A stretch of 64,000 nucleotides of DNA from CAIMZW01 sp037130455 (lineage in GTDB: Bacteria > Actinomycetota > Actinomycetes > Nanopelagicales > Nanopelagicaceae): positions 71,281 through 135,280 of the forward strand of contig JBAXSZ010000001.1 in assembly GCA_037130455.1 (NCBI GenBank), in the 5' to 3' direction. Below are positions 31,251 through 40,671 of this stretch, piece by piece. The translations under genes were made by a program, and so were the position numbers. The notes beneath the pieces are model-generated. The model made no database searches, was not told the DNA's origin, and worked only from the letters and a program-made list of their open reading frames with translations. Within the stretch, counting starts at the first letter, position 1. Every line of letters begins with the position of its first letter.

Positions 31251-32642
31251 ATGGGCAGTGTCTCGATAACTTTCCTCGGTGCGACAGAAACAGTTACTGG
31301 TAGCAGATTTCTCATCTCTACTGAGAATCACCGGATCCTGGTCGATGCCGGCCTTTATCAAGGTTCGAAAACTACTGAAGCCAAAAATTGGGAACCTTTT
31401 CCGGTGGATCCTCGAACTATCGACGCAGTTGTTCTCACTCATGCCCATTTGGATCACTCGGGCTATTTGCCTCTCCTTGCTAAGCAGGGGTTTACGGGCA
31501 AAATTCATGCCACCTATTTTACGGAAAAATTGGCAGCGGTTGTCTTGCACGATTCGGCTTTTCTCCAGGGTGAGGATGCACGAGCTGCTAAAAAACGGGG
31601 AAACTCAATTCATAAGGATCCTAAAGCTCTTTATGATGACGAGGATGTAAAACAGGTTATATCTCAGTTCAGTACCGCTGAATATCGCCTTCGAATTCTG
31701 ATTGCTCCAGATATTTTTGTAACCTTTTTTCCATCGGGACATATTCTCGGTTCGGCGTTCATCATCGTGGAAGCGGATGGAAAGAAGTTCCTTTTTACCA
31801 GCGATATGGGCCGACCGACCCATCCAATTCTGGTTTCCCCTGACTTACCTCCCTCGAATCATTTTGACGTGGTGTTGACTGAATCCACGTATGGAGATCG
31901 CGTTCATGAGATTGCGACCAACCTCTTTGCTGACGAGATAAATGCCGCGTTAAGTCGTGGCGGTTCAATCCTCATTCCAGCTTTTGCCGTAGATAGGACG
32001 GAGGTAATTCTCATCGCCCTAAAACAACTAATTGACGCAGGGAGTATCCGTCCAGTTTCTATCTATGTGGATTCACCCATGGCATTGACTTCGCTCAATT
32101 ACTATAGAGAAGCACTACGAATGGAATCAATCGAAGTCAGGAAGGATTTCATTGCTGCGTATCACAATCAGGACCCCTTTGACCCGGGCTCACTCTATGA
32201 AATGCAAACTGTTGAAGAATCCAAATCCCTCAACGATCTGGAAAAACCTGGAATTATAATTTCCGCTAGTGGTATGGCTTCAGGCGGGCGAGTAGTCCAC
32301 CACTTAGCCAATATGTTGCCAGAAGAGAAGAACACCGTGATGCTTGTAGGTTTTCAAGCTACAGGTAGTAGGGGGCGCGCTTTAGCCCAAGGCGCAAAGG
32401 AAATTCGCATTCATGGAAATTATGTGCCGGTGCGAGCCAAAATTGTGCAAGTTGAGATCTTTTCCGTTCATGCAGATAGTGATGAACTCGTTCAATGGCT
32501 AAAAAATATATCTACGCCTACAAAAGTCTTTGTTGTTCATGGCGAGCCAGATGCTTCTGCAACATTTGCCATTCGCCTTACAGATGAATTGGGTTGGAAT
32601 GCAAGCACGGCCTTCCCTGGTCAGAGCTATCAGCTTCCATAA
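31251..32642 (+). CDS. MBL-fold beta-CASP hydrolase (RNA-processing type)
   Basis: This 463-residue protein has the metallo-beta-lactamase fold with the zinc motif LTHAHLDHSGYLPLL, a beta-CASP insertion (SILIPAFAVDRTEVILIAL, IYVDSPMALTS) and the late motifs ISASGMASGGR, FSVHADSDELVQWL and VVHGEPDA. It resembles the CPSF/YSH1-like bacterial nucleases such as TTHA0252 from Thermus, which degrade RNA. The intended substrate is probably RNA, but this is inferred from the family. The start at ATG 31251 is where family homology begins (VSITFLGATETVTGS) and fits a leaderless promoter. Confidence 0.88.
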   Translation: MGSVSITFLGATETVTGSRFLISTENHRILVDAGLYQGSKTTEAKNWEPFPVDPRTIDAVVLTHAHLDHSGYLPLLAKQGFTGKIHATYFTEKLAAVVLHDSAFLQGEDARAAKKRGNSIHKDPKALYDDEDVKQVISQFSTAEYRLRILIAPDIFVTFFPSGHILGSAFIIVEADGKKFLFTSDMGRPTHPILVSPDLPPSNHFDVVLTESTYGDRVHEIATNLFADEINAALSRGGSILIPAFAVDRTEVILIALKQLIDAGSIRPVSIYVDSPMALTSLNYYREALRMESIEVRKDFIAAYHNQDPFDPGSLYEMQTVEESKSLNDLEKPGIIISASGMASGGRVVHHLANMLPEEKNTVMLVGFQATGSRGRALAQGAKEIRIHGNYVPVRAKIVQVEIFSVHADSDELVQWLKNISTPTKVFVVHGEPDASATFAIRLTDELGWNASTAFPGQSYQLP

Positions 32643-32717
32643 TCCAAATCACTCGGTGCTAGCACTCAACATTTGCCCAGATCGATAAAAACAGCGTTTT
32701 TGGCTCACTTCAGGCAA

Positions 32718-32723
32718 TACTCT
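32718..32723 (+). promoter_or_regulatory. -10 element of the 2-oxoacid oxidoreductase operon
   Basis: TACTCT followed by five bases and GTG 32729. There is no Shine-Dalgarno sequence, so a leaderless operon start is likely. Confidence 0.4.
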
Positions 32724-32728
32724 TAAGC

Positions 32729-33319
32729 GTGTTTCAAGTTCGAATCCACGGGAGAGGTGGACAAGGCGTCGTTACCGCCGCCGAACTCCTGAGTGTTGCC
32801 GCGTTTCAAGATGGCCTGCATGCGCAGGCATTTCCGAGTTTCGGTTCCGAAAGAACTGGTGCTCCTGTCATTGCCTACTGTCGAATCAGTGAGGCAACAA
32901 TTCGGTTACGAGAACCAATTCTTGAACCCGATGCCTTAATTATTCAAGACCCAACCCTGCTTCACTCGGTAGATGTCTTCGCCGGGTCTAACACCAATGG
33001 GTTTTTATTGATTAATACAACAAAATCTTTCTCTGAATTGGGTCTGTCAGAGTATGTACTGGGCAGAGACCATGCCAGGAATTTAATTGTTCCTGCATCT
33101 GATATTGCGCTTAAGCATGTGGGACGCGCAATGCCCAATGCCGCATTGTTAGGTGGTTTTGCGGCAGCTACCGGAAGAGTCACAATCGACAGTGTTTGTG
33201 CGGCGATCCAGGATCGTTTCCCTTCCAAGATCGCGTCCGGCAATATTGCCGCAGCTCAAGAAGCGTATGAATTTGTTGCACAAGAACTTGAGGAGATGAA
33301 AAATGCTCAAGCAAATTGA
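32729..33319 (+). CDS. 2-oxoacid:acceptor oxidoreductase, gamma subunit
   Basis: This 196-residue subunit opens with FQVRIHGRGGQGVVTAAELL, the hallmark of the PFOR/KOR gamma domain, followed by HAQAFPSFGSERTGAPVIAY. LLGGFAAATGRVTIDS is also characteristic. It is the first of four overlapping genes (gamma, alpha, beta, flavoprotein-ferredoxin) forming one oxidoreductase. Its 3' end overlaps the alpha gene by 17 bases. The complex oxidatively decarboxylates a 2-oxoacid (pyruvate is the simplest guess) to its acyl-CoA. Confidence 0.92.
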   Translation: MFQVRIHGRGGQGVVTAAELLSVAAFQDGLHAQAFPSFGSERTGAPVIAYCRISEATIRLREPILEPDALIIQDPTLLHSVDVFAGSNTNGFLLINTTKSFSELGLSEYVLGRDHARNLIVPASDIALKHVGRAMPNAALLGGFAAATGRVTIDSVCAAIQDRFPSKIASGNIAAAQEAYEFVAQELEEMKNAQAN

Positions 33320-34559
33320 GGGTTCGCGCGCTGTTGCAGAAACTATTGCGGCGTGCAGACCAGCAGTAATTTGCGCCTATCCAATTTCGCCGCAGACACA
33401 TATTGTCGAGGCCCTGGACGAAATAGTGCGAATGGGCGAGATTGACGATTGCGAATTTGTCAATGTGGAATCGGAATTTTCGGCAATGTCGGTGGCTATC
33501 GGGGCTTCCGCAACTGGAGCGCGGGCATACACCGCAACTGCTAGCCAAGGGCTGCTCTTTATGGTTGAACCTGTCTACAACGCGTCAGGCTTAGGTTTAC
33601 CGATTGTCATGACCCTAGCCAATCGCGCCATCGGAGCTCCAATTAATATCTGGAACGACCACAGTGATGCCATGAGCCAACGTGATTCTGGGTGGATTCA
33701 ACTGTATGCCCAAGATAATCAATCCGCGGCCGATTTACATATTTTGGCATTTCGTTTAGCCGAAGAAATCTCCCTCCCGGTCATGGTCTGTATGGATGGA
33801 TTTATCCTGACTCATGCGATGGAAGAGATAGATATCGTAGATCGAGATTTAGTAGATACATTTTTGCCACCATTTGTTCCCCGACAGGTATTAGATCCTG
33901 TTGACCCAGTTTCCATTGGTGCCATGGTCGGTCCTGAGGCTTTTACAGAAGTTCGGTATCTCGCCCATGTAAAACAATTGCAGGCATTAGAGCTGCTCCC
34001 CAAACTCTCCAAAGAATTTGAAGGAATTTTTGGGCGGCGGGCGGCAGGCGAACATGATGCTGATGGCTTAATCACTAAATATTTCACCGATGATGCAGAA
34101 ATTGTTCTGGTAGCTCTTGGATCGGTATTAGGCACAATAAAGGATGTTGTAGACGAACTACGCGCTACTGGCCAAAAAGTAGGCGCATTAGGAATCACTT
34201 CTTTCCGTCCCTTTCCACTAGATGCCGTGCACGACGCCTTGGTCAATGCGAAGAAAGTGGTTGTGGTTGAGCGAGCATTTGCTCCAGGAATTGGTGGAAT
34301 CGTTTCCTCAAACATTCGAACGGCGATAACCAATATTCCTTGTCAAATATTTACCGCTGTCTCCGGCCTCGGCGGGCGGCCAATCACGCGCGAACTAATA
34401 AGGAAAATCTTTGCTAGTACCCTGGCTGGAACAATGCCAGCGCTCACTTTCACCGATCTTAATTACGACTTGATTGATCGCGAGATTGAACGAACTAATC
34501 GCAATCGGCGGTCGGGGCCAATGGCTGAAAACCTTTTGAAAGATTTGGGTGCCAAATGA
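33303..34559 (+). CDS. 2-oxoacid:acceptor oxidoreductase, alpha subunit
   Basis: This 418-residue subunit shows the PFOR alpha (domain I plus II) signatures: CAYPISPQTHIVEAL, VNVESEFSAMSVAIGASATG, ARAYTATASQGLLFMVE and PIVMTLANRAIGAPINIWND. These form part of the thiamine diphosphate site and 2-oxoacid pocket. It overlaps gamma by 17 bases and beta by four bases. The C-terminal half contains VVEVRAFAPG-like VVERAFAPGIGGIVSSNI. Substrate preference among pyruvate, branched-chain, aromatic or phenylglyoxylate-type 2-oxoacids cannot be set from the motifs. Confidence 0.92.
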   Translation: MLKQIEGSRAVAETIAACRPAVICAYPISPQTHIVEALDEIVRMGEIDDCEFVNVESEFSAMSVAIGASATGARAYTATASQGLLFMVEPVYNASGLGLPIVMTLANRAIGAPINIWNDHSDAMSQRDSGWIQLYAQDNQSAADLHILAFRLAEEISLPVMVCMDGFILTHAMEEIDIVDRDLVDTFLPPFVPRQVLDPVDPVSIGAMVGPEAFTEVRYLAHVKQLQALELLPKLSKEFEGIFGRRAAGEHDADGLITKYFTDDAEIVLVALGSVLGTIKDVVDELRATGQKVGALGITSFRPFPLDAVHDALVNAKKVVVVERAFAPGIGGIVSSNIRTAITNIPCQIFTAVSGLGGRPITRELIRKIFASTLAGTMPALTFTDLNYDLIDREIERTNRNRRSGPMAENLLKDLGAK

Positions 34560-35587
34560 GTACACCTTTGAAGTTCTATCAGGTCGGCTCCTTCGCAGTG
34601 GGCAATCGCCTCTTGGCTGAAGGCCAACTTTCCGAGCAGTCCCATCCAGATAGAACAAATTCCTTGACCTCAGGTCACCGAGCTTGTCAGGGATGTGGAG
34701 AAGCCTTAGGTGCTCGCTACGCTTTGGATGCCGCGATGGCGGCTACAGATGGCAAGATCGTCGCTGTAAATGCCACGGGCTGCCTAGAAGTCTTCTCAAC
34801 GCCATACCCAGAGACCTCGTGGCGCCTTCCATGGCTTCACTCGCTCTTTGGTAACGCAGCAGCCGTTGCAACTGGGGTTGCTGCAGCACTTCGGGCACAG
34901 GGCAAAAGCGATATCCGAGTCATTGCCCAGGGCGGCGATGGCGGTACCGTGGATATTGGATTTGGACCACTTTCGGGAATGTTTGAACGAAATGATGATG
35001 TCTTGTACATCTGTTATGACAACGAGGCCTACATGAATACCGGTGTTCAACGCTCTGGTGCCACGCCTCCAGCGGCTCGAACTAATACAACTCATGCTGT
35101 TGGCACAAATCCAGGCGCTTCGTTTACTCAGGGAAAGAATCTCCCAGTCATTGCTATGGCCCATGGAATTCCTTACGTAGCCACGGCCACCGTTGCCGAT
35201 CTCCATGATTTAGAAGCAAAAGTGAAGAAGGCTATGACTTATAGAGGCGCTCGCTACCTTCATATTTTGGTGCCCTGTCCCTTGGGTTGGGGATCGCGCT
35301 CTGAAGAAACTATTCAGCTAGCTCGAATGGCAACGGAGTGCGGTTTGTTTCCAGTTTTCGAAGCCGAGTACGGCGAAGTTATTGCAACAAAGAAGATTCG
35401 TCGCCAAGTACCAGTGGAAAAATATTTGAAACCACAAAAAAGATTCGCCCACCTCTTTGGCGCAAACGGTCATCCAGAATTGCTCCAAGCAATTCAAGCC
35501 ATTGCTGACAAAAATATAACTAAATATCAATTGCTTGAGGCTGATGCACAAGAGCAAGACACCTCAAAGGAGAGCAGTCGTGGATAA
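34556..35587 (+). CDS. 2-oxoacid:acceptor oxidoreductase, beta subunit (TPP-binding)
   Basis: This 343-residue subunit binds thiamine diphosphate and one 4Fe-4S cluster. SGHRACQGCGEALGARYA and VNATGCLEV hold cluster cysteines. IAQGGDGGTVDIGFGPLSGM and ICYDNEAYMNTGVQRSGATP form the Mg/TPP motif (GDG followed about 30 residues later by N). It overlaps alpha by four bases and the flavoprotein-ferredoxin gene by eight. Together with gamma and alpha it makes the catalytic core. Confidence 0.94.
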   Translation: MSTPLKFYQVGSFAVGNRLLAEGQLSEQSHPDRTNSLTSGHRACQGCGEALGARYALDAAMAATDGKIVAVNATGCLEVFSTPYPETSWRLPWLHSLFGNAAAVATGVAAALRAQGKSDIRVIAQGGDGGTVDIGFGPLSGMFERNDDVLYICYDNEAYMNTGVQRSGATPPAARTNTTHAVGTNPGASFTQGKNLPVIAMAHGIPYVATATVADLHDLEAKVKKAMTYRGARYLHILVPCPLGWGSRSEETIQLARMATECGLFPVFEAEYGEVIATKKIRRQVPVEKYLKPQKRFAHLFGANGHPELLQAIQAIADKNITKYQLLEADAQEQDTSKESSRG

Positions 35588-37199
35588 GCCCTTTGCCATA
35601 ACGCTAAATATTGGTTCATCACTTGCTAATCACACCGGCAGTTGGCGGAATGAGCGACCTGTCTATGTAAATCGACTCCCTCCATGCAACGATGCTTGTC
35701 CTGCAGGTGAGGATGTTCAAGGTTGGTTGTACGAAGGTGAAGCAGGAAATTACGAGCAAGCTTGGCGAAATTTAGTTCGAGATAATCCATTGCCGGCAAT
35801 CATGGGAAGAATTTGCTATCACCCATGTCAAACTGCATGTAATCGGGCCGAACTAGATGAAGCGGTCGGAATTAACTCAGTGGAACGTTTTCTAGGTGAT
35901 GAAGCGATAAAGCAAAATTGGCAATTTAACGTTACTGCTGCGCCAACGGGGAAACGTATTCTTATCATTGGATCGGGCCCATCTGGACTCTCGGCTGCCT
36001 ACCACCTTGCACTGAAAGGCCATTCGGTAACGATTAGAGAGAGCGCTGCAGCACCCGGCGGAATGATGCGATACGGAATCCCGGCATATCGACTTCCTCG
36101 CGAAATTTTGGATGCTGAAATATCTCGCATCGTAAATATGGGCGTTGTCATTGAATGCAACACCAAAGTCGAAAACGCTGAAGCAACATTTAGCGAAGGG
36201 TTTGATGCAGTATTTCTAGCCATCGGCGCACACTTGGGCAAGCGGGCTTTCATTCCAGCTGGGGACACTGCTCGAATTTTGGATGCAGTATCAGTTTTGC
36301 ATATGACTGCCGATGGCCAACCGCCGATGTTAGGAAGAAGAGTTGTTGTCTATGGCGGCGGAAATACCGCACTTGATGCAGCTCGTACCGCCCGACGATT
36401 GGGCGCGTACGAAGCGATTGTGGTTTATCGACGTACTCAGGAAAAGATGCCAGCCCATGAAGTCGAACTTAAAGAGGCTCTCGATGAGGGAATCGTCATG
36501 CGATGGCTTTCGACTGTTTCGCGAGTCGATGAAGGAAGCGTTACCATCGAAAAAATGGCTTTGGATGAAAAGGGATTTCCGCAACCTACTGGTGAATTTG
36601 AAAACCTAGATGCCGACTCCGTTATTTTAGCGTTGGGACAGGAAGTTGACCTCAGTGTTATCAATGGAATTGCTGAGGTCAAAGTAGATGACGGTGTTGT
36701 GGAAGTTGATGGCTTTTTAATGACAGGCCGTCGTGGACTCTTCGCCGGTGGCGATGCCGTCCCTGGCGAGCGGACCGCAACAAATGCCATCGGGCATGGC
36801 AAGCATGCGGCCAGAGCCATTAACTCGTGGCTTCAGGACCAGAGCTTTGTACATGCCGATCGTCCCGACTTGGCATCTTTCGATCGACTCAATACTTGGT
36901 ATTACTCGGATGCCCCGAAAACTGTTCGACCTAAATTGGATGCCGCCAGGAGAGCTTCGAATTTTGCTGAAGTGGTCCAAGGTCTAGATGCCGAAACTGC
37001 GGTATTTGAAGCTCGACGTTGTCTCTCATGTGGCAATTGCTTTGGTTGCGATAACTGTTTTGGCGTCTGCCCTGATAACGCCGTGATAAAAATCGAAAGC
37101 GGCAAATATGAAATAAATCTGGACTACTGCAAGGGTTGTGGGATCTGTGCAAACGAGTGCCCGTGTGGGGCAATCGATATGGAGCTTGAACGCTCGTAA
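35580..37199 (+). CDS. GltD-like FAD/NAD(P) oxidoreductase fused to a 2x[4Fe-4S] ferredoxin (delta) domain
   Basis: This 539-residue fusion has three parts. An N-terminal cluster-binding segment contains PPCNDACPAGEDVQGWL and CYHPCQTACNRAELDEAVG. A central GltD-type flavoprotein has the FAD motif ILIIGSGPSGLSAAYHLA and the NAD(P) motif VVVYGGGNTALDAARTARRLG. A C-terminal ferredoxin follows with CLSCGNCFGCDNCFGVCP and YCKGCGICANECPCGAI. It would let the 2-oxoacid oxidoreductase pass electrons from its clusters to NAD(P). GTG 35580 with AAAGGAGAG in front was chosen; the longer frame adds 15 residues inside the beta gene. The layout recalls NAD-linked phenylglyoxylate dehydrogenase. Confidence 0.9.
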   Translation: MDKPFAITLNIGSSLANHTGSWRNERPVYVNRLPPCNDACPAGEDVQGWLYEGEAGNYEQAWRNLVRDNPLPAIMGRICYHPCQTACNRAELDEAVGINSVERFLGDEAIKQNWQFNVTAAPTGKRILIIGSGPSGLSAAYHLALKGHSVTIRESAAAPGGMMRYGIPAYRLPREILDAEISRIVNMGVVIECNTKVENAEATFSEGFDAVFLAIGAHLGKRAFIPAGDTARILDAVSVLHMTADGQPPMLGRRVVVYGGGNTALDAARTARRLGAYEAIVVYRRTQEKMPAHEVELKEALDEGIVMRWLSTVSRVDEGSVTIEKMALDEKGFPQPTGEFENLDADSVILALGQEVDLSVINGIAEVKVDDGVVEVDGFLMTGRRGLFAGGDAVPGERTATNAIGHGKHAARAINSWLQDQSFVHADRPDLASFDRLNTWYYSDAPKTVRPKLDAARRASNFAEVVQGLDAETAVFEARRCLSCGNCFGCDNCFGVCPDNAVIKIESGKYEINLDYCKGCGICANECPCGAIDMELERS

Positions 37200-37242
37200 G
37201 TCCAGTATTTCTGACTTTTTCGCCTCAAAAAGCGAGAGTCGT

Positions 37243-37248
37243 TACTCT
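37243..37248 (+). promoter_or_regulatory. -10 element of argG
   Basis: TACTCT, six bases, then ATG 37255. This leaderless geometry decides between the two in-frame ATGs (37249 lies inside the spacer). Confidence 0.45.
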
Positions 37249-37254
37249 ATGACC

Positions 37255-38688
37255 ATGTCAAAAGTCTTAGCGTCCTTACCTGTCGGCGAACGAGTCGGTA
37301 TTGCTTTTTCCGGAGGGTTAGATACCTCGGTCGCGGTGGCTTGGATGCGATCTAAGGGGGCAATTCCCTTTACCTATACCGCTGACCTTGGCCAATACGA
37401 CGAACCCGATATTGATTCGGTTCCAAGCCGGGCCAGTACTTATGGTGCCGAACTCGCACGATTAGTCGATTGTAAGCGCGCCTTGGTGGAAGAGGGTCTA
37501 GTAGCAATTGCTTGCGGTGCTTTCCATATTCGTTCTGGCGGGAAGCAATATTTTAATACCACCCCATTGGGTCGTGCCGTAACTGGAACCTTGCTGGTGC
37601 GAGCAATGATGGAAGATGGCGTTTCCATCTGGGGAGATGGTTCTACATACAAAGGCAACGACATCGAAAGATTTTATCGGTACGGATTACTAGCTAACCC
37701 GGCTCTTAGAATTTATAAGCCTTGGTTAGATGCTGACTTTGTTCAGGAACTTGGTGGCCGCAAAGAGATGTCCGAGTGGTTGGTTGACAATGGATTTCCA
37801 TACCGCGACAGCGTCGAAAAAGCCTATTCCACTGATGCCAATATTTTAGGCGCCACTCATGAAGCAAAACGACTAGAGCACTTGGATGCTTCGGTTGAAT
37901 TAGTGGAACCAATTATGGGTGTGAAATTTTGGGATTCTCAGGTTGAGATCAATTCTGAAGATGTAAAAATTACTTTTGTGCAGGGTCGTCCCATCGCCAT
38001 TAATGATGTCGAATATAAAGATTCAGTTGCGTTAATGAACGAAGTAAATGCAATCGGTGGGCGCCATGGACTTGGCATGGCCGATCAAATTGAAAATCGA
38101 ATTATTGAAGCAAAAAGCAGAGGCATTTATGAGGCCCCGGGAATGGCGCTCTTGTTTATCGCTTATGAAAGATTAGTGAGCGCGATTCATAACGAGGACA
38201 CAATTGCCAATTATCATGCCGAAGGTCGTCGATTGGGACGATTACTTTATGAAGGTCGATGGTTTGATCCGCAAGCTTTGATGTTGCGTGAATCGCTCCA
38301 ACGTTGGGTTGCCTCCGCAGTTACCGGTGAAGTCACGATCCGACTTCGAAGAGGAGATGATTATTCAATTATCAATACCCAAGGTCCAGCGTTTAGTTAT
38401 CATCCTGACAAACTTTCGATGGAGCGAACTGAGGATGCGGCGTTTGGACCGGTGGACCGAATTGGCCAATTAACTATGAGGAATCTGGATATCGCCGACA
38501 CTCGAGCTAAGTTGGAACTTTATGCTGCTCAAGGGCAATTGGGCGGTCAGTTTCCGCTTATTGGTCAGTTGCAATCTGGGGGAGCGCAGGTGATTTCGGC
38601 CGCTGTGACACTTCCTGCCGATGAGACTCGAGATCTGAACGTGGAACACTCCCTGGATCGAGCCGCGCTCGAAGCGGGGAACGATTGA
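37255..38688 (+). CDS. argG: Argininosuccinate synthase
   Basis: The enzyme condenses citrulline and aspartate with ATP to argininosuccinate in arginine biosynthesis. The 477-residue protein belongs to the longer E. coli-type subfamily. It has VGIAFSGGLDTSVAVAWMR (ATP pyrophosphatase P-loop), FNTTPLGRAVTGTLLVRAM, WGDGSTYKGNDIERFYRYGL, YKPWLDADFVQELGGRKEMS and RIIEAKSRGIYEAPGMALL. It is a single-gene unit with no other arg genes in the window. Use of the longer type in an actinobacterium, where the shorter type is common, may be worth a phylogenetic look. Confidence 0.97.
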   Translation: MSKVLASLPVGERVGIAFSGGLDTSVAVAWMRSKGAIPFTYTADLGQYDEPDIDSVPSRASTYGAELARLVDCKRALVEEGLVAIACGAFHIRSGGKQYFNTTPLGRAVTGTLLVRAMMEDGVSIWGDGSTYKGNDIERFYRYGLLANPALRIYKPWLDADFVQELGGRKEMSEWLVDNGFPYRDSVEKAYSTDANILGATHEAKRLEHLDASVELVEPIMGVKFWDSQVEINSEDVKITFVQGRPIAINDVEYKDSVALMNEVNAIGGRHGLGMADQIENRIIEAKSRGIYEAPGMALLFIAYERLVSAIHNEDTIANYHAEGRRLGRLLYEGRWFDPQALMLRESLQRWVASAVTGEVTIRLRRGDDYSIINTQGPAFSYHPDKLSMERTEDAAFGPVDRIGQLTMRNLDIADTRAKLELYAAQGQLGGQFPLIGQLQSGGAQVISAAVTLPADETRDLNVEHSLDRAALEAGND

Positions 38689-38784
38689 TGAGTGGCACCC
38701 CTCTATCCTTATAGGTTAAATTTTTTCCACGCTCAAAAATTCTCAATCAAACCTCACGAAGGTGGCAATAGCCTCGCAAAAGAT

Positions 38785-38790
38785 TAAACT
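38785..38790 (+). promoter_or_regulatory. -10 element of the secreted protease gene
   Basis: TAAACT, six bases, then GTG 38797. No Shine-Dalgarno sequence is seen, so the message is probably leaderless. Confidence 0.45.
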
Positions 38791-38796
38791 TAATGT

Positions 38797-40569
38797 GTGG
38801 AAAAGGTACCGAAGGTACAAAAAGTACAGAGAGCAGTTCTTGCTTTCGCTTGTTCTGCGACCTTGCTTATTGGATTAGCCCCTTCTGCCCAAGCGTCGTG
38901 GCTGACCTACCTGACCAGCCCAGTTCAACAGTCGGTAAAGAGCACTATTTCGATTAATTACGATGTACAGCAAATTCACTTTGGAATCACCGATACCGAC
39001 CCACATCGTTATTACTTTTATCTAAATTTCGTTAAGCAAGTAACTTCCAAACTTTTTTCTGACGGATTAAATTCCTACAGTGGTATCGACCTGGACCTCA
39101 ATGGCGACAACCTCATGGACTACTCCATCCGCACCGACCCTGCCATTCCTTATGAAAGTAATCTGATTCATGCTGGTATTTTTTACGAGTTAGCATCAGG
39201 AAAATCTGTTCGAAGTCAAAAATGTGAAGTTCAGACCTTCTCGGACATCTCAAAGAAAGTGGACTGGATCGGATTCTCGATTCCAAGAGATTGCCTTCCT
39301 TTTGGTTCATCATTTTCTATTCAAGGAATTTCGCAACATGACCCCAAAGGCAAAAAAGAGTTTGATCTGGTCCCGGAAACTCCATGGAAAGTGTTGTTGA
39401 ATGCTGACGGCACTTCTCCCGCAATTAGTTCTACTGTTTCAGACAGCGCTAGCTCCACTCCTATTGTTAGTAGTAACAGTGAACTTCCTTCAGTCACATC
39501 AGAATTAAATCCTTCGATTATGTCACCAGCAAAATCTCCGGATGATTTAGTTGCCCTCGCGGCGGTAGAAATGCAGTCCGTAGTGACCGTAAATTGTGGA
39601 TCTGGATTAGGAAGCGGTTGGTCTGCAAAAGTTCAACTTACAGCCAAAATGATTTCTGCGGGTTACAAGTCTTATGTCATTACAAACCAGCACGTTATTA
39701 AAGAATGTATCGACAGTAGAAGTGTCACACTGACCTTGGCCAATCAAAATACCATTCAGGGATACCTTCAATCTTGGGACGAAACCAACGATATGGCTGG
39801 CATCTTGACGAAGCAGGCAATCCCACAATTGAGTTTTAGTGGTGTTCGCCCTCAAGAAGGTTGGTGGGCCGGAGTGATCGGCAGCCCGCTTGGCTTCCCT
39901 GGAGTACTTACAGAGGGAATTATCTCCAGCGTTACTGCAACCAGCGCTCTTGCGACAACAACGGCTCATATCAATCCAGGTAATTCTGGTGGGCCGGCAT
40001 TTGATCGAACCGGGCGCGTTGTTGGATTAGCCACTGCTAAATATGTTGATTCTGAGGGATTTGGAATCATTCATGGCACTCCATCGCTCTGCCTCAATAT
40101 CTTAATGTGCATTGATTCAAATAATCTTTGGGCCGAGGGAACTACAACTTCTACTACGATATCCACAACATCCACCGAAGCGGATTTGCTTGATAAATCT
40201 TTAGCCTTAAGAACTGCAAGTCAGATGCTCTTAGAAGGAGCAAAGGGACTCTTGGAGCGAACGATTGCCCAACTCAAATTGGCCGCAACCAATTTTCCCG
40301 CTGCAAAGAAGGATCTTCTTAAATTTGAAAGTTTGGCCCCCCAGCCACCAACGACCACGGATTCCGTGGTGAGTGATGTGAATGCCATCGCTGGTTTTGC
40401 CTCTGAAGTCACTAGTTTTGGCAAACTCGTCAATGCAAAAGTTGACGGACTTTCGGTTACAACGCAAGTAGTTAAAGTAAAAACGATCACTTGTGTAAAA
40501 GCAGCGGCCATCAAGAAAGTCACAGGCGTTAATCCCAAGTGCCCAAGCGGGTTCAAAATAAAGGCCTAA
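38797..40569 (+). CDS. Secreted trypsin-like serine protease (HtrA/S1C-like, no PDZ)
   Basis: This 590-residue exported protein has a signal peptide (basic start, AVLAFACSATLLIGLAPSAQA). A domain of about 170 residues with no recognised family comes first, then a Ser/Thr/Pro-rich linker, then a chymotrypsin-fold protease. The triad is visible: His299 in ITNQHVIKEC, Asp332 in ETNDMAGILT and Ser397 in INPGNSGGPAF. VIGSPLGFPGVLTEGIIS is the conserved strand before the active serine. The C-terminal 130 residues are helical, with a Thr-rich spacer, and end in two cysteines. There is no PDZ domain. A decayed paralogue follows directly. Confidence 0.85.
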   Translation: MEKVPKVQKVQRAVLAFACSATLLIGLAPSAQASWLTYLTSPVQQSVKSTISINYDVQQIHFGITDTDPHRYYFYLNFVKQVTSKLFSDGLNSYSGIDLDLNGDNLMDYSIRTDPAIPYESNLIHAGIFYELASGKSVRSQKCEVQTFSDISKKVDWIGFSIPRDCLPFGSSFSIQGISQHDPKGKKEFDLVPETPWKVLLNADGTSPAISSTVSDSASSTPIVSSNSELPSVTSELNPSIMSPAKSPDDLVALAAVEMQSVVTVNCGSGLGSGWSAKVQLTAKMISAGYKSYVITNQHVIKECIDSRSVTLTLANQNTIQGYLQSWDETNDMAGILTKQAIPQLSFSGVRPQEGWWAGVIGSPLGFPGVLTEGIISSVTATSALATTTAHINPGNSGGPAFDRTGRVVGLATAKYVDSEGFGIIHGTPSLCLNILMCIDSNNLWAEGTTTSTTISTTSTEADLLDKSLALRTASQMLLEGAKGLLERTIAQLKLAATNFPAAKKDLLKFESLAPQPPTTTDSVVSDVNAIAGFASEVTSFGKLVNAKVDGLSVTTQVVKVKTITCVKAAAIKKVTGVNPKCPSGFKIKA

Positions 40570-40671
40570 TTAATCAAATAGCGCTAGCCACGGCCATTTG
40601 TAGATTTCGATTTAATGCAAAAGTGACTTATTGACTAATCGGTAAAGAATTAGTCCATGAATTGAAAGAAT

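Noticed and set aside
32736..32749. AGTTCGAATCCAC resembles a tRNA T-loop/arm
   Set aside because: It lies at the start of the oxidoreductase gamma gene, encodes the conserved VRIHGRGGQG motif in frame, and no acceptor or anticodon arms surround it.
33812..34333. Antisense 173-codon frame inside the alpha subunit gene
   Set aside because: It lies entirely opposite a well-conserved PFOR alpha gene, is low-complexity Ser/Thr/Pro-rich and has no ribosome binding site.
37138..37254. Longer argG start inside the preceding gene
   Set aside because: The extra 39 residues overlap the ferredoxin domain gene and do not resemble argininosuccinate synthase, and a -10 element fits ATG 37255.
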